Shown: positions 9,697-18,467 of the stretch, in pieces | Numbering within the stretch: the stretch's first letter is position 1 | Layout: every line of letters begins with the position of its first letter | Origin: Sphingomonas paeninsulae | GTDB taxonomy: Bacteria; Pseudomonadota; Alphaproteobacteria; Sphingomonadales; Sphingomonadaceae | Assembly (NCBI RefSeq): GCF_003660165.1 | Contig: NZ_CP032829.1 | Span: forward strand, 1,873,001 to 1,937,000 | DNA: 64,000 nt | Reading direction: 5' to 3' | Made by a program: the position numbers and the translations under genes | The notes under the pieces: model-generated | The model's database searches: none | The model's input: the letters and a program-made list of their open reading frames with translations, nothing else | What the model was told of the DNA's origin: nothing

Positions 9697-10602
9697 TTGA
9701 ACGAAGCGCGATCGACTGAACGGATGATAGACGTCGCGGTCTGCACTTTTCGTCGTGCGTCGATTGAGGAAACGCTACAATCCATTGCAAGTCAGCAACT
9801 GCCCGGGGATTGCAGGATCAGGGTAATCGTTGCCGATAACGATACAGCGCCAACCGCCAGAGCAACGGTCGAGGCTGCTGCTGCGCGCCTGTCGCTGAAC
9901 TGCCTGTACGTGCATGCGCCCGCGCAAAACATCTCTATCGCCCGTAATGCATGCCTCGATCACGCGACCGCACCGTTCGTGGCCTTTATCGATGATGACG
10001 AGGTTGCAACGCCGCTTTGGCTGGGGGCGCTGTTGGCGAAACTGGACGAGACGGGGGCTGATGTCATTCTAGGGCCGGCGATTGCACAATATTGGGTCGA
10101 TGTTCCGGCCTGGGTGCGGAGTGCCGACCTTCACTCCACGCGCCCAGTCATCAGGCAGGGCGGAGCGATCGTTACGGGATATACCTGTAACGTACTGATG
10201 CGTTTGGCGGCTTTCGAGGGGCGGCGGTTCGATCCGGCGCTGGGTCGAACCGGGGGAGAGGATGATGTCTTCTTTTCAAGCGCCGTGCGTGACGGGGTCA
10301 GGATTGCCTATGCGCCGGAAGCTGTCGTTTATGATCCTGTCCCGCAGGAAAGGGCAAATCTTCGCTGGCTTGCGCGTCGCTCATTTCGCAACGGGCAAAC
10401 CTATGCACGAACGATGATCGAGGGTGGTGGCAATCGGGTTTTGTTGTTCGGTGCTACGCTGGCAAAAGTTGCTGCGTGTCTCGGCATAACGATCATTATG
10501 TTGCCGGCGGCGGCGCGCTGGCGAAGGGCGCTCATACGCGGCACGCTGCATGCCGGCGCCTGCGCGCGCTACTTGGGGTGGCGCGAAATTACGTTATACT
10601 AA
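9697..10602 (+). CDS. Family 2 glycosyltransferase (ExoM-like)
   Basis: GT2 enzyme adding a sugar to the EPS repeat unit. Motifs: MIDVAVCTFRR at the nucleotide-binding strand, VIVADNDTAPTA, the ExoM-like QNISIARNACLDHA, the metal site AFIDDDEVATPLWL, and TGGEDDVFFSSA further on. A C-terminal hydrophobic stretch (VAACLGITIIMLPAAA) may bind the membrane. I prefer the TTG at 9697, six bases after GAGGAA; the ATG at 9724 is the alternative and lies right before the first motif. The open frame continues upstream to 9412, but that part overlaps the divergent gene and shows no family sequence. Confidence 0.82.
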   Translation: MNEARSTERMIDVAVCTFRRASIEETLQSIASQQLPGDCRIRVIVADNDTAPTARATVEAAAARLSLNCLYVHAPAQNISIARNACLDHATAPFVAFIDDDEVATPLWLGALLAKLDETGADVILGPAIAQYWVDVPAWVRSADLHSTRPVIRQGGAIVTGYTCNVLMRLAAFEGRRFDPALGRTGGEDDVFFSSAVRDGVRIAYAPEAVVYDPVPQERANLRWLARRSFRNGQTYARTMIEGGGNRVLLFGATLAKVAACLGITIIMLPAAARWRRALIRGTLHAGACARYLGWREITLY

Positions 10603-10812
10603 CCAGTTTTTGGCAACAAATGCGATTGCGATCCACAAGGCGCTGTTGAAAACTACCGCGGAAGACAATGCTTCGAACGATAGGGCAGGACCAAATGATG
10701 CGGAATCCAATGATGTATGCCATTCGCCATTGATCAAATCGGAATTTGCCAAATTGAAACCAGACGAGAACTGGCGACTGAATGCGTTGCTTTCCAAGCC
10801 AATCATCCTCAC
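10594..10812 (-). CDS. Possible small membrane-anchored protein
   Basis: The space between two family 2 transferases (about 380 bases) holds one reading frame that looks protein-like: 72 codons, serine-rich, ending in a plausible single membrane helix (VVFNSALWIAIAFVAKNWLV). The start would be the GTG at 10812 or ATG at 10806; neither has a well-spaced ribosome site. It overlaps the 3' end of the gene on the other strand by 9 bases. No homologue is recognised. Other frames of the same DNA are open too, so this is a weak call. The rest of the gap (10813-10983) presumably carries the promoter of the next gene. Confidence 0.3.
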   Translation of the reverse strand: MRMIGLESNAFSRQFSSGFNLANSDLINGEWHTSLDSASFGPALSFEALSSAVVFNSALWIAIAFVAKNWLV

Positions 10813-10983
10813 GACCGTTTTTTAGGGGCACCGATTAGGATGTCCCGTTTCGAGAATAGTCCGAACGTAAGAAATATGCAATATGTTGGTTAACAATTTT
10901 GTCACGCTTGGCGACGAGAGGGGTGGTTCAGCGGCCGGATCACGCATTTTTGTCGCTTCGCCTTCCGAGTCGCAGGTGCAAAA

Positions 10984-12036
10984 TTGACTGATCTTTTTGT
11001 TTCGATCGTAATCGTAAATTTCAACTACGCCGCCTTCCTGAATGAGGCGATCGACAGCGCGCTGGGACAAGACTGGCCGCATTGTGAGACGATCGTGGTC
11101 GATGACTGTTCGACCGATGCCTCGGCTGAAATCATGCAATCCTACGGCAACCGTATCAAATCGATTTATCGCCCTGAAAATGGCGGCATGTCGGCTGCGG
11201 TCAATTCCGGGTTTGCTCAGTCGGCGGGAGCGATCGTCATGTTCCTCGACGCTGATGACTTCCTCTATCTCGATGCGGCGCGTCGTGTCGTTGCAGCATG
11301 GTCGGACAACATCGCCCAGGTACAGGCCCGACTCGATCTGGTTGATGTGAGCGGAACTGTCGAAGATGTCTTTCCTCCCTACGAAGTGCAACTGGACAGC
11401 GGCGATGTCAGTGCGGCGTTGGCGTTGCGCGGGCGGTATTCCACGACGGTCACGACCGGGCTTGCATTTGCTCGCAGCGCGCTGGAACAGGTGATGCCCA
11501 TACCCGAGCGCGCGTTCGACCGTTCTGCCGATGGATATCTGGCGACGGTTGCCCCGCTTTATGGGGAGTTGGCCGTGATTGAAAAGCCGATCGGGGCTTA
11601 TCGTCGGCATGACAGCAACCACAGCGGGTTCGCCGCCAACATGGCAAAGCGGGCGCGGTGGCGAATCGACCATGACGAACAGCGCTATATTGCGCTTCGT
11701 CACCATGGTGGGCGTCAGGGCATCGCGATCGGCGCAGAGCCGGGGATGCATGATGCCACTCATCTGGAGCAGCGCATCGCGTCGCTTTGTTTCGACCGGC
11801 CACAGCACCCCTATGCCGACGATCGTCGTCCGGCCATTGCTGTCGCAGGAGCGCGAGCGGCTTTTGCTTCGACAATGTCAATGAAGCGCCGGACGACCCA
11901 TGCGGGAATGTTTCTGGTCGCAGGGTTCACGCCGCTTTTTATCGCCCGGCGCGCCTTGGCGTGGAAGCTGGAACGTTCGAGCCGACCGGCCTTTATCGAC
12001 TGGCTCGCAGGACGGTTGCGTCGGATGATGGGTTAG
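10984..12036 (+). CDS. Family 2 glycosyltransferase
   Basis: 350 residues. Typical GT2 N-terminus: FVSIVIVNFNYAAFLNEAID, then TIVVDDCSTD, NGGMSAAVNSGFAQSAG and the metal-binding MFLDADDFLYLDA. The C-terminal 150 residues are basic and not assigned. The start is a TTG at 10984 with AGG seven bases ahead; no ATG fits. The 3' end overlaps that of the next, convergent gene by four bases. It probably adds one sugar of the EPS repeat unit. Confidence 0.83.
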   Translation: MTDLFVSIVIVNFNYAAFLNEAIDSALGQDWPHCETIVVDDCSTDASAEIMQSYGNRIKSIYRPENGGMSAAVNSGFAQSAGAIVMFLDADDFLYLDAARRVVAAWSDNIAQVQARLDLVDVSGTVEDVFPPYEVQLDSGDVSAALALRGRYSTTVTTGLAFARSALEQVMPIPERAFDRSADGYLATVAPLYGELAVIEKPIGAYRRHDSNHSGFAANMAKRARWRIDHDEQRYIALRHHGGRQGIAIGAEPGMHDATHLEQRIASLCFDRPQHPYADDRRPAIAVAGARAAFASTMSMKRRTTHAGMFLVAGFTPLFIARRALAWKLERSSRPAFIDWLAGRLRRMMG

Positions 12037-13052
12037 TCTGACAGGAGAAATCGCAGACCGTTTTTGCGAGGGGGCGGTGCTGTAGGTGTAGGCCATAGCG
12101 CTGCTGCGCGCAATTTGTCGCGCGAGATGGCGAGCATGGTTTTGCCCAACTGAAAGGGGTGATCGGCCTGTTCGGAAAGAGCTTTCAATATCCCCACGTC
12201 GTGTTTTCGATCAAGCAATGCCCGGTGACGCTGCTTCCCGATGATCTGGGCGTAATGGCGCTTCAATTGAAAGTTCAGGTCCGCACTGGCTGGCGCAGAC
12301 GCGATCAGCATTCGATCGGCCTGCTCGAGATTGGTCAGATCGCGAACGGTGTGAACGGCGCTCAGTGAGTCTTCGCGTTCTACGGCAACGTAATAACAGT
12401 CCGGCGCAACCGTGAATCGTGCACCGAGCATGAGTGCGCGTGCATACAGCTCGTAATCTTCTGCAAGGCGCAGATTTTCGGAATAGCGGAGGTCGTGCTT
12501 ATCGAGGAAGGCTCGGCGAAATACCGCTTTCAGGAAGCCCAGTTCGCCCTTGTAGCGGTCGGCATAGGTGATGCAGCCCTCGACAAATGTCGCGGCTGTC
12601 AGTTGGCGCGGCGTAATTTTGTGAGTGGCGACTGCGACTGGGTCGATCGCCATGGCGGCGCGCTCATCCACGAAGACGATGTTGTCGGCGATAATGTCCC
12701 AGTCGGGTTCCGCAAATAGGGCGGTAAAGCGGCCCGGAAGGAAGAAGTCGTCCGAATCTAGGACCGCGATGAAGGGTGATCGGCTTCTCGCGATTGCCAA
12801 ATTTCTGGCGGCACTCGGCCCGGAATTTTTTTCCAGCGAGGCGACGGTTAGCCGGTGGGTGCCATCGTCCGCCGTTCGCGCGGCGTTGACGGTGGTGTCT
12901 GTCGAGCAATCGTCGATGACGAAAACTTCGGCGACTTCCGGTTCCGCCAGCGCAGATTGGATTGCGCGTCCGATCGTGGCGGCGGCATTGTACGCGGCGA
13001 TGATGACGCAGACTTTTTGCGGTTCGGTCATGGCTGCGTCGGTTCTTTTCAT
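12033..13052 (-). CDS. Family 2 glycosyltransferase
   Basis: 339 residues. GT2 landmarks: VCVIIAAYNAAATIGRAIQS, VFVIDDCSTDTTV, KNSGPSAARNLAIARS and FIAVLDSDDFFLPGRF. EDYELYARALMLGARF matches the ED-containing acceptor-side block of the family. Two starts are possible: the ATG at 13052 or a second ATG 21 bases later (MTEPQKVCV). It is transcribed alone on the minus strand between two plus-strand transferases. A sugar cannot be assigned. Confidence 0.83.
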   Translation of the reverse strand: MKRTDAAMTEPQKVCVIIAAYNAAATIGRAIQSALAEPEVAEVFVIDDCSTDTTVNAARTADDGTHRLTVASLEKNSGPSAARNLAIARSRSPFIAVLDSDDFFLPGRFTALFAEPDWDIIADNIVFVDERAAMAIDPVAVATHKITPRQLTAATFVEGCITYADRYKGELGFLKAVFRRAFLDKHDLRYSENLRLAEDYELYARALMLGARFTVAPDCYYVAVEREDSLSAVHTVRDLTNLEQADRMLIASAPASADLNFQLKRHYAQIIGKQRHRALLDRKHDVGILKALSEQADHPFQLGKTMLAISRDKLRAAALWPTPTAPPPRKNGLRFLLSD

Positions 13053-13173
13053 TACGACAGTCTCTGGTGAGACGGCCTAGCAGCCTGCCGATATGCTTCA
13101 AGCGTTGATGGTGGAGCAGGTTTATCAATGTTTGGTGCGCATCGTTGTGGCTTGTTAAGCGGACGACGCTAAA

Positions 13174-14373
13174 ATGCGTGTGCGGTCGAGAAGGCGGGTT
13201 TCAGTGAGCGACGAGATTGACGGATTGTCCCTGAACGCTGGCCGAAATGCGTCGATTAAGATTGCCTATTTCGTACACGATGTGAACGACGCTGCCGTTG
13301 CCCGGCGAGTGACGATGTTGCGGGCCGCAGGAGCCGCAGTGACGGTTGCCGGGTTTCGCCGGGATGATCGCTTGCCCAAAACGGTCTCTGGCGCGCGGGT
13401 CGTCGATCTCGGGCGGACAGCCGATGCCAGGCTTTTACAGCGTGCGATGGTGGTTTTCAGAAATTTGCTGCGGCCGAAGACAATGCTGGAAGGCATGGGT
13501 CGACCCGATGTGATTATCGCGCGCAATCTGGAATCGCTGGCGCTGGCGGTCCGGGCGCGTCGTGAGGTGCCGACCGCGCGGCTGGTTTATGAATGCCTCG
13601 ATATTCATCGGTCGCTTCTGGGAAGTTCGGTCCCCCACCGGATTATACAGCGCATTGAGTCGGCGCTGCTCAAATCGATAGACCTGCTCATCGTTTCTTC
13701 GCCTGCCTTTGTTCGCGAGTATTTCTCGAAGAAGCCGGGTTTCGGCGCGCCGATCCTGTTGGTCGAAAACAAGGTGCTGACACTCGAGGCGGAGCCTCAT
13801 GCCGAGCAAGGTGCTTTGGCGGGGCCGCCGTGGACGATTGGGTGGTTTGGCAATCTGCGGTGTCGCCGGACGTTCGACACGCTGGCCGCTCTGGCTGCCG
13901 GGTCGGATGGCCGGGTCAGAATACTCATCGCGGGGCGCTCCAGTCCGGCTGTGTTCGATGATTTTGCGGCGCTGGTCGAGCGGTCTCCGAACTGTACATT
14001 TGTAGGTTCGTTCACGCCCGAGGATCTGGGCACGCTTTATGCGCAGTGCCATTTTGCCTGGGCCATCGATTATTTCGAGGAAGGTTTGAATTCGAGCTGG
14101 CTTCTCCCGAACCGACTGTACGAGGCAAGCGGTTTCGGAGCTGTGCCGATCGCGTTGAAGTCGGTCGAGACCGGGCGTTGGCTGGCCCGGTATGATGCTG
14201 GCTGGCTGATCGATGACACGGTCGGGGTCGAGGGGATGGCGGCGATGTTCGAGAATCTGGACTTGGCAGGATATGCGAAACTTTATCAGGCCGTTGCAGC
14301 GATACCGCGTGAGGCACTGATCGCCGATCGTTCGGATTGCGATAAACTGCTCCATGCAGTGGCTGGTCGATGA
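13174..14373 (+). CDS. GT-B fold glycosyltransferase (family 4-like)
   Basis: 399 residues from the ATG at 13174; a GTG at 13204 behind a purine-rich GAAGGCGG is an alternative that removes a basic tail. N-terminal domain: IKIAYFVHDVNDAAVARRV; then RPDVIIARNLESLALAVRAR and LVYECLDIHRSLLG. The C-terminal donor domain has WTIGWFGNLRCRRTFD, RILIAGRSSP and CTFVGSFTPEDLGTLYAQC, ending with LPNRLYEASGFGAVPIAL, the region where GT4 enzymes hold the nucleotide sugar. It resembles transferases of sphingan and succinoglycan clusters. Its stop overlaps the start of the ExoA-like gene by four bases (ATGA). Confidence 0.8.
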   Translation: MRVRSRRRVSVSDEIDGLSLNAGRNASIKIAYFVHDVNDAAVARRVTMLRAAGAAVTVAGFRRDDRLPKTVSGARVVDLGRTADARLLQRAMVVFRNLLRPKTMLEGMGRPDVIIARNLESLALAVRARREVPTARLVYECLDIHRSLLGSSVPHRIIQRIESALLKSIDLLIVSSPAFVREYFSKKPGFGAPILLVENKVLTLEAEPHAEQGALAGPPWTIGWFGNLRCRRTFDTLAALAAGSDGRVRILIAGRSSPAVFDDFAALVERSPNCTFVGSFTPEDLGTLYAQCHFAWAIDYFEEGLNSSWLLPNRLYEASGFGAVPIALKSVETGRWLARYDAGWLIDDTVGVEGMAAMFENLDLAGYAKLYQAVAAIPREALIADRSDCDKLLHAVAGR

Positions 14374-15329
14374 CGCCTGCCGAGGTGCTGATCGTGATCC
14401 CGTGTTTGAACGAGGCGGCGGCATTGCCGGGACTGCTCACCCAGCAGCTCGCGCAGACTTTGGGGATGCGGATTGTCGTGGCGGATGGCGGGAGCACCGA
14501 TGGGAGCCGCGAGATTGTGGAGCAGTTCGCCCGGGATAATTCGCGGGTGGTTTTATTAGACAATCCGGCGCGGATTCAGTCGGCGGGGATAAATTTGGCG
14601 GTTCGGCAATTTGGTGCAGACGAGTGCTGGCTGATTCGGCTGGATGCACACTGCACTTACCCTGAGAATTACGTTCGTGATCTGATAGCTGTTGCCGCTG
14701 AGCAAAAGGTGACTTCGGTGGTTGTGCCGATGGTCAGCAGGGGTGAAAACTGCTTTCAGGTTGCGGCGGCCACGGCGCAAAATTCTCGTTTGGGAACAGG
14801 AGGTTCGCCGCATCGCCATGTCGGGAAAGGGGCGTTCGTGGATCATGGGCATCATGCGCTGATCGACATTGCGATGTTCAACAAAGTCGGCGGATATCGG
14901 GAGGACATGTCGCACAACGAGGATGCCGAACTCGATATGCGGATGGCGAAAGCGGGTGCGCGGATCTGGCTCGAACCAAAACTGGCGCTTTATTATTATC
15001 CGCGCAGCTCGATCCCCGCGTTGTGGCGGCAATATTGGAATTACGGGAGCGGTCGCGCGCGGACGCTGACGCTCCACAATATGCGCCCGAAACTGCGTCA
15101 GACCTTGCCGCTCGCGGTGCCGGTTGCGGGGTTTCTGGCGCTGCTGACCCCGGTCCATCCGGTGTTTGCGGCCCCGCTGCTGATCTGGTTGTTCGCCTGT
15201 TTGCTGGGCGGCGTGGTGATCGGCGCGCGTCACGGCGGCGGCTGTGCTCTGGCGGCCGGAATTGCGGCGGCGACGATGCACATGGCGTGGGGACTTGGTT
15301 TCCTGCGACGCATCTTATTTCGGCGGTAA
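14370..15329 (+). CDS. ExoA-like family 2 glycosyltransferase
   Basis: 319 residues. The N-terminal GT2 domain shows VLIVIPCLNEAAALPGLL, IVVADGGSTDGS, NPARIQSAGINLAV and the acidic RLDAHCTYPENYV. HVGKGAFVDHGHHALIDI and YREDMSHNEDAELDMRMAKA closely follow ExoA of the succinoglycan pathway, a beta-1,3-glucosyltransferase. About three C-terminal membrane helices (VAGFLALLTPVHPVFAAPLL onward) anchor it in the inner membrane. It is translationally coupled to the gene before it and may head the group that continues into the spike-base/SGNH pair 103 bases downstream. Confidence 0.83.
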   Translation: MTPAEVLIVIPCLNEAAALPGLLTQQLAQTLGMRIVVADGGSTDGSREIVEQFARDNSRVVLLDNPARIQSAGINLAVRQFGADECWLIRLDAHCTYPENYVRDLIAVAAEQKVTSVVVPMVSRGENCFQVAAATAQNSRLGTGGSPHRHVGKGAFVDHGHHALIDIAMFNKVGGYREDMSHNEDAELDMRMAKAGARIWLEPKLALYYYPRSSIPALWRQYWNYGSGRARTLTLHNMRPKLRQTLPLAVPVAGFLALLTPVHPVFAAPLLIWLFACLLGGVVIGARHGGGCALAAGIAAATMHMAWGLGFLRRILFRR

Positions 15330-15432
15330 CAACAAACCCCTGTCCTACAGCGCGCAAAGGAACATATCACGAACACAGTGATTCGGGGCCTTTTCCGAAC
15401 TGCTCGCCACACGCCGTTTTCAGGGAAAAGCC

Positions 15433-15702
15433 ATGAGCATCGATCAGTTTCAATCCTCGTTCGACAATATCACTGCGGCATCGCGCGCGCCCTTTGCGAT
15501 CCTGCCGCACGACACCAACGAACTCGCGACCATCCCGAAGGCGATTTATGTGGGGACCGGCGGCAACATCACGCTGCGCGGAGTCGATGGCGCTGCCGAT
15601 GTCGTGTTGAAGAATGTCGGCAACGGCCAGATACTCGATATTCGGGCGCGCTATGTTCGGGTTACGGGCACGACCGCAGCCGACATCGTGGGTCTGGGTT
15701 GA
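15433..15702 (+). CDS. Phage/GTA head-spike-base-like protein (RCAP_Rcc01079 family)
   Basis: 89 residues, no signal peptide. It follows the small spike-base protein of Rhodobacter-type gene transfer agents: AFAILPHDTNEL-like start, then IPKAIYVGTGGNITLRG, a VVLKNVGNGQILDIRARYV core and the TGTTAADIVGLG ending (the family typically ends in a TGTTA..DIV motif). The fold should be a compact beta domain. A good ribosome site (AGGGAAAA) precedes the ATG. Its TGA overlaps the ATG of the SGNH hydrolase (TGATG), which in GTA clusters is the position of the spike fibre. No capsid, portal or tail genes occur here. The family assignment is from memory of the pattern; the presence in an EPS locus is unusual. 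Confidence 0.65.
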   Translation: MSIDQFQSSFDNITAASRAPFAILPHDTNELATIPKAIYVGTGGNITLRGVDGAADVVLKNVGNGQILDIRARYVRVTGTTAADIVGLG

Positions 15703-16904
15703 TGCGCGGTTTCGGCTTTGGAACCGGCAGGCGCCGACGATCGGGCGGCGAGGTGGTCTCAGTGCCCAATCCCGTCGGCTTTGCCCTCAATGGTTCGACC
15801 AATGGGGCGCTGAAAACCATGGTCGCACGCGTGAGAGCGGGCACGGCGCGCGGGCGAATCGTCTGGAAGGGGGACAGCACCACGGTCGGGCAGGGCTGCG
15901 GCACGGGAGCGCCCTATTATCTGGCGGGTGCGCGGGCCAACCGGGTGCCAGCGGTGTTGGCCGGCCTGTTGTCGGCGAGCGGCACGCCTGCGCTCGATAA
16001 TGCAATGGTCGGTGACAATGGCATGAATCAGGCAGGCAAGTTTCCGTTCGTCAGCTACGACACGCGCTTTGCGATCGGCGCACCTGCCGGGAGTTTTGCG
16101 GTTTTTCAGTCCTTGCCCGGTGGGTCTTATTATAGTCCCGGCACGGGCGTTTTCAGCTTCACGCCGACGGCGAGCGTCAACATTTTCGAAGTCGTGATCT
16201 ACAACCTCAGCGCGAATATACTGACTTTCCTGATCGACGGAATCGCGCCGCAATCGATCGTCATCGACAAATTTACTGGCTCTCCCAGTGCGACGACGGT
16301 GGGCAATACCGTTGTCGCTGCGGGCGGGACCGGGTTCAGCCGCGCGATAATCACTGCATCGACCACAGGCGTGCATACGCTTTCATGCACATCGAGCGCG
16401 TCCAGCGGCGCTGGTATCCGGTCGATCCTCGGCTTTGCATCGGGGGTCAGGGCGATCGATATGCTCGTCCATACTTCGCTGGGCGCGTCGGCAGCGCAGC
16501 AGGCGGACATCAGTTCCGAAGGATGGACCAACAACGGGGCGCTGGCGTTCGATGCTCCCGATCTGACCATCGTAAATTGCGGGCTGAACGATATGGCGGG
16601 GGGCGTATCGACTGCCGCCTATGCGGGATCGTTGCAGACGATCATCAATACGGCAAAGCTTTCGGGCGATGTGCTTCTGGTTTTTCCGCACCGTTGCATT
16701 GCTCCGCTGAACAATAATGTCGCGAATTATCTGGTTACGGCGGCGGTATTGGCGGCCTCGAACACCTGCGCCTTTATGAGCCTCGATCAATATTTCGGAG
16801 GCGTCGTCGACTCACGGCTTGTCGATGGCGCGCATGGCAGCGCGGCCTTTTATGGGGAGGTCGGGGACGTGCTGAAACGCTGCATTTCTGCGATGGTTGC
16901 ATGA
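15702..16904 (+). CDS. SGNH/GDSL-type hydrolase, probably acting on polysaccharide substituents
   Basis: 400 residues. SGNH blocks: nucleophile Ser59 in IVWKGDSTTVGQG, Gly in NAMVGDNGMN, Asn296 in IVNCGLNDMAGG and the Asp375/His378 pair in LVDGAHGSAAF. Between blocks II and III is a beta-rich insert of about 150 residues (GVFSFTPTASVNIFEVVIYN) that looks like a jelly-roll carbohydrate-binding module. There is no signal peptide and the N-terminus is basic. Enzymes of this class remove acetyl groups from sugars or peptidoglycan. It starts inside the stop of the spike-base-like gene, so the two products are made together. An upstream extension of the frame to 15378 is not used. Confidence 0.72.
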   Translation: MRGFGFGTGRRRRSGGEVVSVPNPVGFALNGSTNGALKTMVARVRAGTARGRIVWKGDSTTVGQGCGTGAPYYLAGARANRVPAVLAGLLSASGTPALDNAMVGDNGMNQAGKFPFVSYDTRFAIGAPAGSFAVFQSLPGGSYYSPGTGVFSFTPTASVNIFEVVIYNLSANILTFLIDGIAPQSIVIDKFTGSPSATTVGNTVVAAGGTGFSRAIITASTTGVHTLSCTSSASSGAGIRSILGFASGVRAIDMLVHTSLGASAAQQADISSEGWTNNGALAFDAPDLTIVNCGLNDMAGGVSTAAYAGSLQTIINTAKLSGDVLLVFPHRCIAPLNNNVANYLVTAAVLAASNTCAFMSLDQYFGGVVDSRLVDGAHGSAAFYGEVGDVLKRCISAMVA

Positions 16905-16982
16905 CAAAGTGACCCAAATTGAGGCTCTGTTTACCATAGTCCCACCGTGACGTGAGAGCGAATTTCGACTAACAAGCCGACC

Positions 16983-18251
16983 ATGCCAAGCACAAATCAA
17001 CTTACCCGGACAGCCGGTTTTCCAGTCATGAGCTGGCGGCCACGCTGGGCTGCGGTGCAGGCCGCTTTACCGTTCGTGCTCGCGATGATCCTCGCAGTCG
17101 GGATCGTCATTTCCGCATGGGTATTGTCGTCGCAGCATCGCAGCGTCCCTGTGAAATCGGCAGTCAAAACTGCGTTGCTGACCCCCCCGGTGGTCGAGGA
17201 ACAGCGGCTGATCCAAATTCCCCCGGAGGCAGCGCGGGATTTCAACGCCAAACAGCCGATCGTCGCGGCCCCGGTCATCCCTGCCAGCGCTTATCGGTTC
17301 GTCGGCAAGCCCGATGCGCGCGAGCGTGCAATCGACTGTCTGGCAGCGGCCGCATGGTATGAAGCTGGCGACGACGCGAGCAATCAGCGTGCGGTGATAC
17401 AGGTTATCCTGAATCGGGCGCGCCATCCCGCCTTTCCATCGACGGTGTGCGGCGTGGTTTTCCAGGGTTCGGAGCGTTCCACGGGGTGCCAGTTTACGTT
17501 CACATGCGACGGCGCGCTGGCGCGGACGCCCTCTGCGGCAAGCTGGGCGCGTGCGCGCAGTGCCGGTACTGCGGCGATTGATGGCACGGTCGATGCCGAC
17601 GTCGGTTATGCCACCCATTATCATGCCAATTACGTTGTCCCCTATTGGCAAAGTTCGCTCGACAAGGTGGCTGTTGTCGGGCCGCATCTTTTCTATCGAT
17701 GGAAAGGATTTTGGGGCACCAAGGGAGCGTTCACCCGCAAGGCCGGTGTAGAGGAGCCGTTTCTTCCAGCATTGGCCCGTCTGTCGCCAGCACATGCGCT
17801 GGCAAATCCCGATCTTGCCGCAATGGCCGTTCCGGGTGTCGTGCCCACATCGAGCGTCGTCACGCCTCCGCCTGCGCTGGTGATCGAAGGAGTCCGCGAG
17901 AAGTCATTGCGCGGGGCCGTCGTGCGTGGGCAGGGTGTCGGGCAGGGTGCCGACGCGAACCGATATTTCCTGCAACTGGATGCGGCTACGTTTCCGGGGA
18001 ATTATGCTACCGCTGCGGTTGCGCTTTGCAAGAACAAGCCGAACTGCGCCGTGCTGGGCTGGAGAGAAGCGACGAAGATGGCGCACAATGTGCCGCTGAC
18101 CGACGACGAGCGGCAGTCGCTGACTTTTTACTTCACACAGCATGAGGGCAAGGGCGATCGTGCCCTTTGGAATTGCGATCAGATCAATCGGCCGAACAAG
18201 ACGCAATGCCTTTCCGCGGCAAGTACGCTGGCGATTCCCGGAACGGATTGA
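16983..18251 (+). CDS. SleB-type cell-wall hydrolase, membrane anchored
   Basis: 422 residues. One N-terminal membrane helix (FVLAMILAVGIVISAWVLSS) puts the rest in the periplasm. The SleB hydrolase_2 domain lies at about residues 115-235: CLAAAAWYEAGDD with the catalytic glutamate, then QVILNRARHPAFPSTVC, GCQFTFTCDG and ATHYHANYVVPYW. This domain cleaves peptidoglycan glycan strands. The C-terminal ~150 residues are not assigned. An ATG 45 bases in (MSWRPRWAAV) is an alternative start. In the EPS locus it might open the wall for the export machinery; that is inference. Confidence 0.85.
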   Translation: MPSTNQLTRTAGFPVMSWRPRWAAVQAALPFVLAMILAVGIVISAWVLSSQHRSVPVKSAVKTALLTPPVVEEQRLIQIPPEAARDFNAKQPIVAAPVIPASAYRFVGKPDARERAIDCLAAAAWYEAGDDASNQRAVIQVILNRARHPAFPSTVCGVVFQGSERSTGCQFTFTCDGALARTPSAASWARARSAGTAAIDGTVDADVGYATHYHANYVVPYWQSSLDKVAVVGPHLFYRWKGFWGTKGAFTRKAGVEEPFLPALARLSPAHALANPDLAAMAVPGVVPTSSVVTPPPALVIEGVREKSLRGAVVRGQGVGQGADANRYFLQLDAATFPGNYATAAVALCKNKPNCAVLGWREATKMAHNVPLTDDERQSLTFYFTQHEGKGDRALWNCDQINRPNKTQCLSAASTLAIPGTD

Positions 18252-18467
18252 GACGTTTTGTCGTGCCGCGTCGCGTCATAGGACGGTGTGGGCCCGTCTC
18301 GCTTTTCGTAAATGAGACGAATGCGCGTCAAAACGAGACAAAGAGTGTTAACTTACTGAATTTATAGAGGGTGCGCGGGTTGTTCGAATCGCCGCATGGT
18401 GAGATAGAGTTTTGCGCTGCAACATCATGTGCACCGACTCACACCGACGTCTGGGGGGAGATCTGCG

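Noticed and set aside
18381-18390. TGTTCGAATC, resembling a tRNA T-loop
   Set aside because: No acceptor stem, D-arm or anticodon arm can be folded around it.
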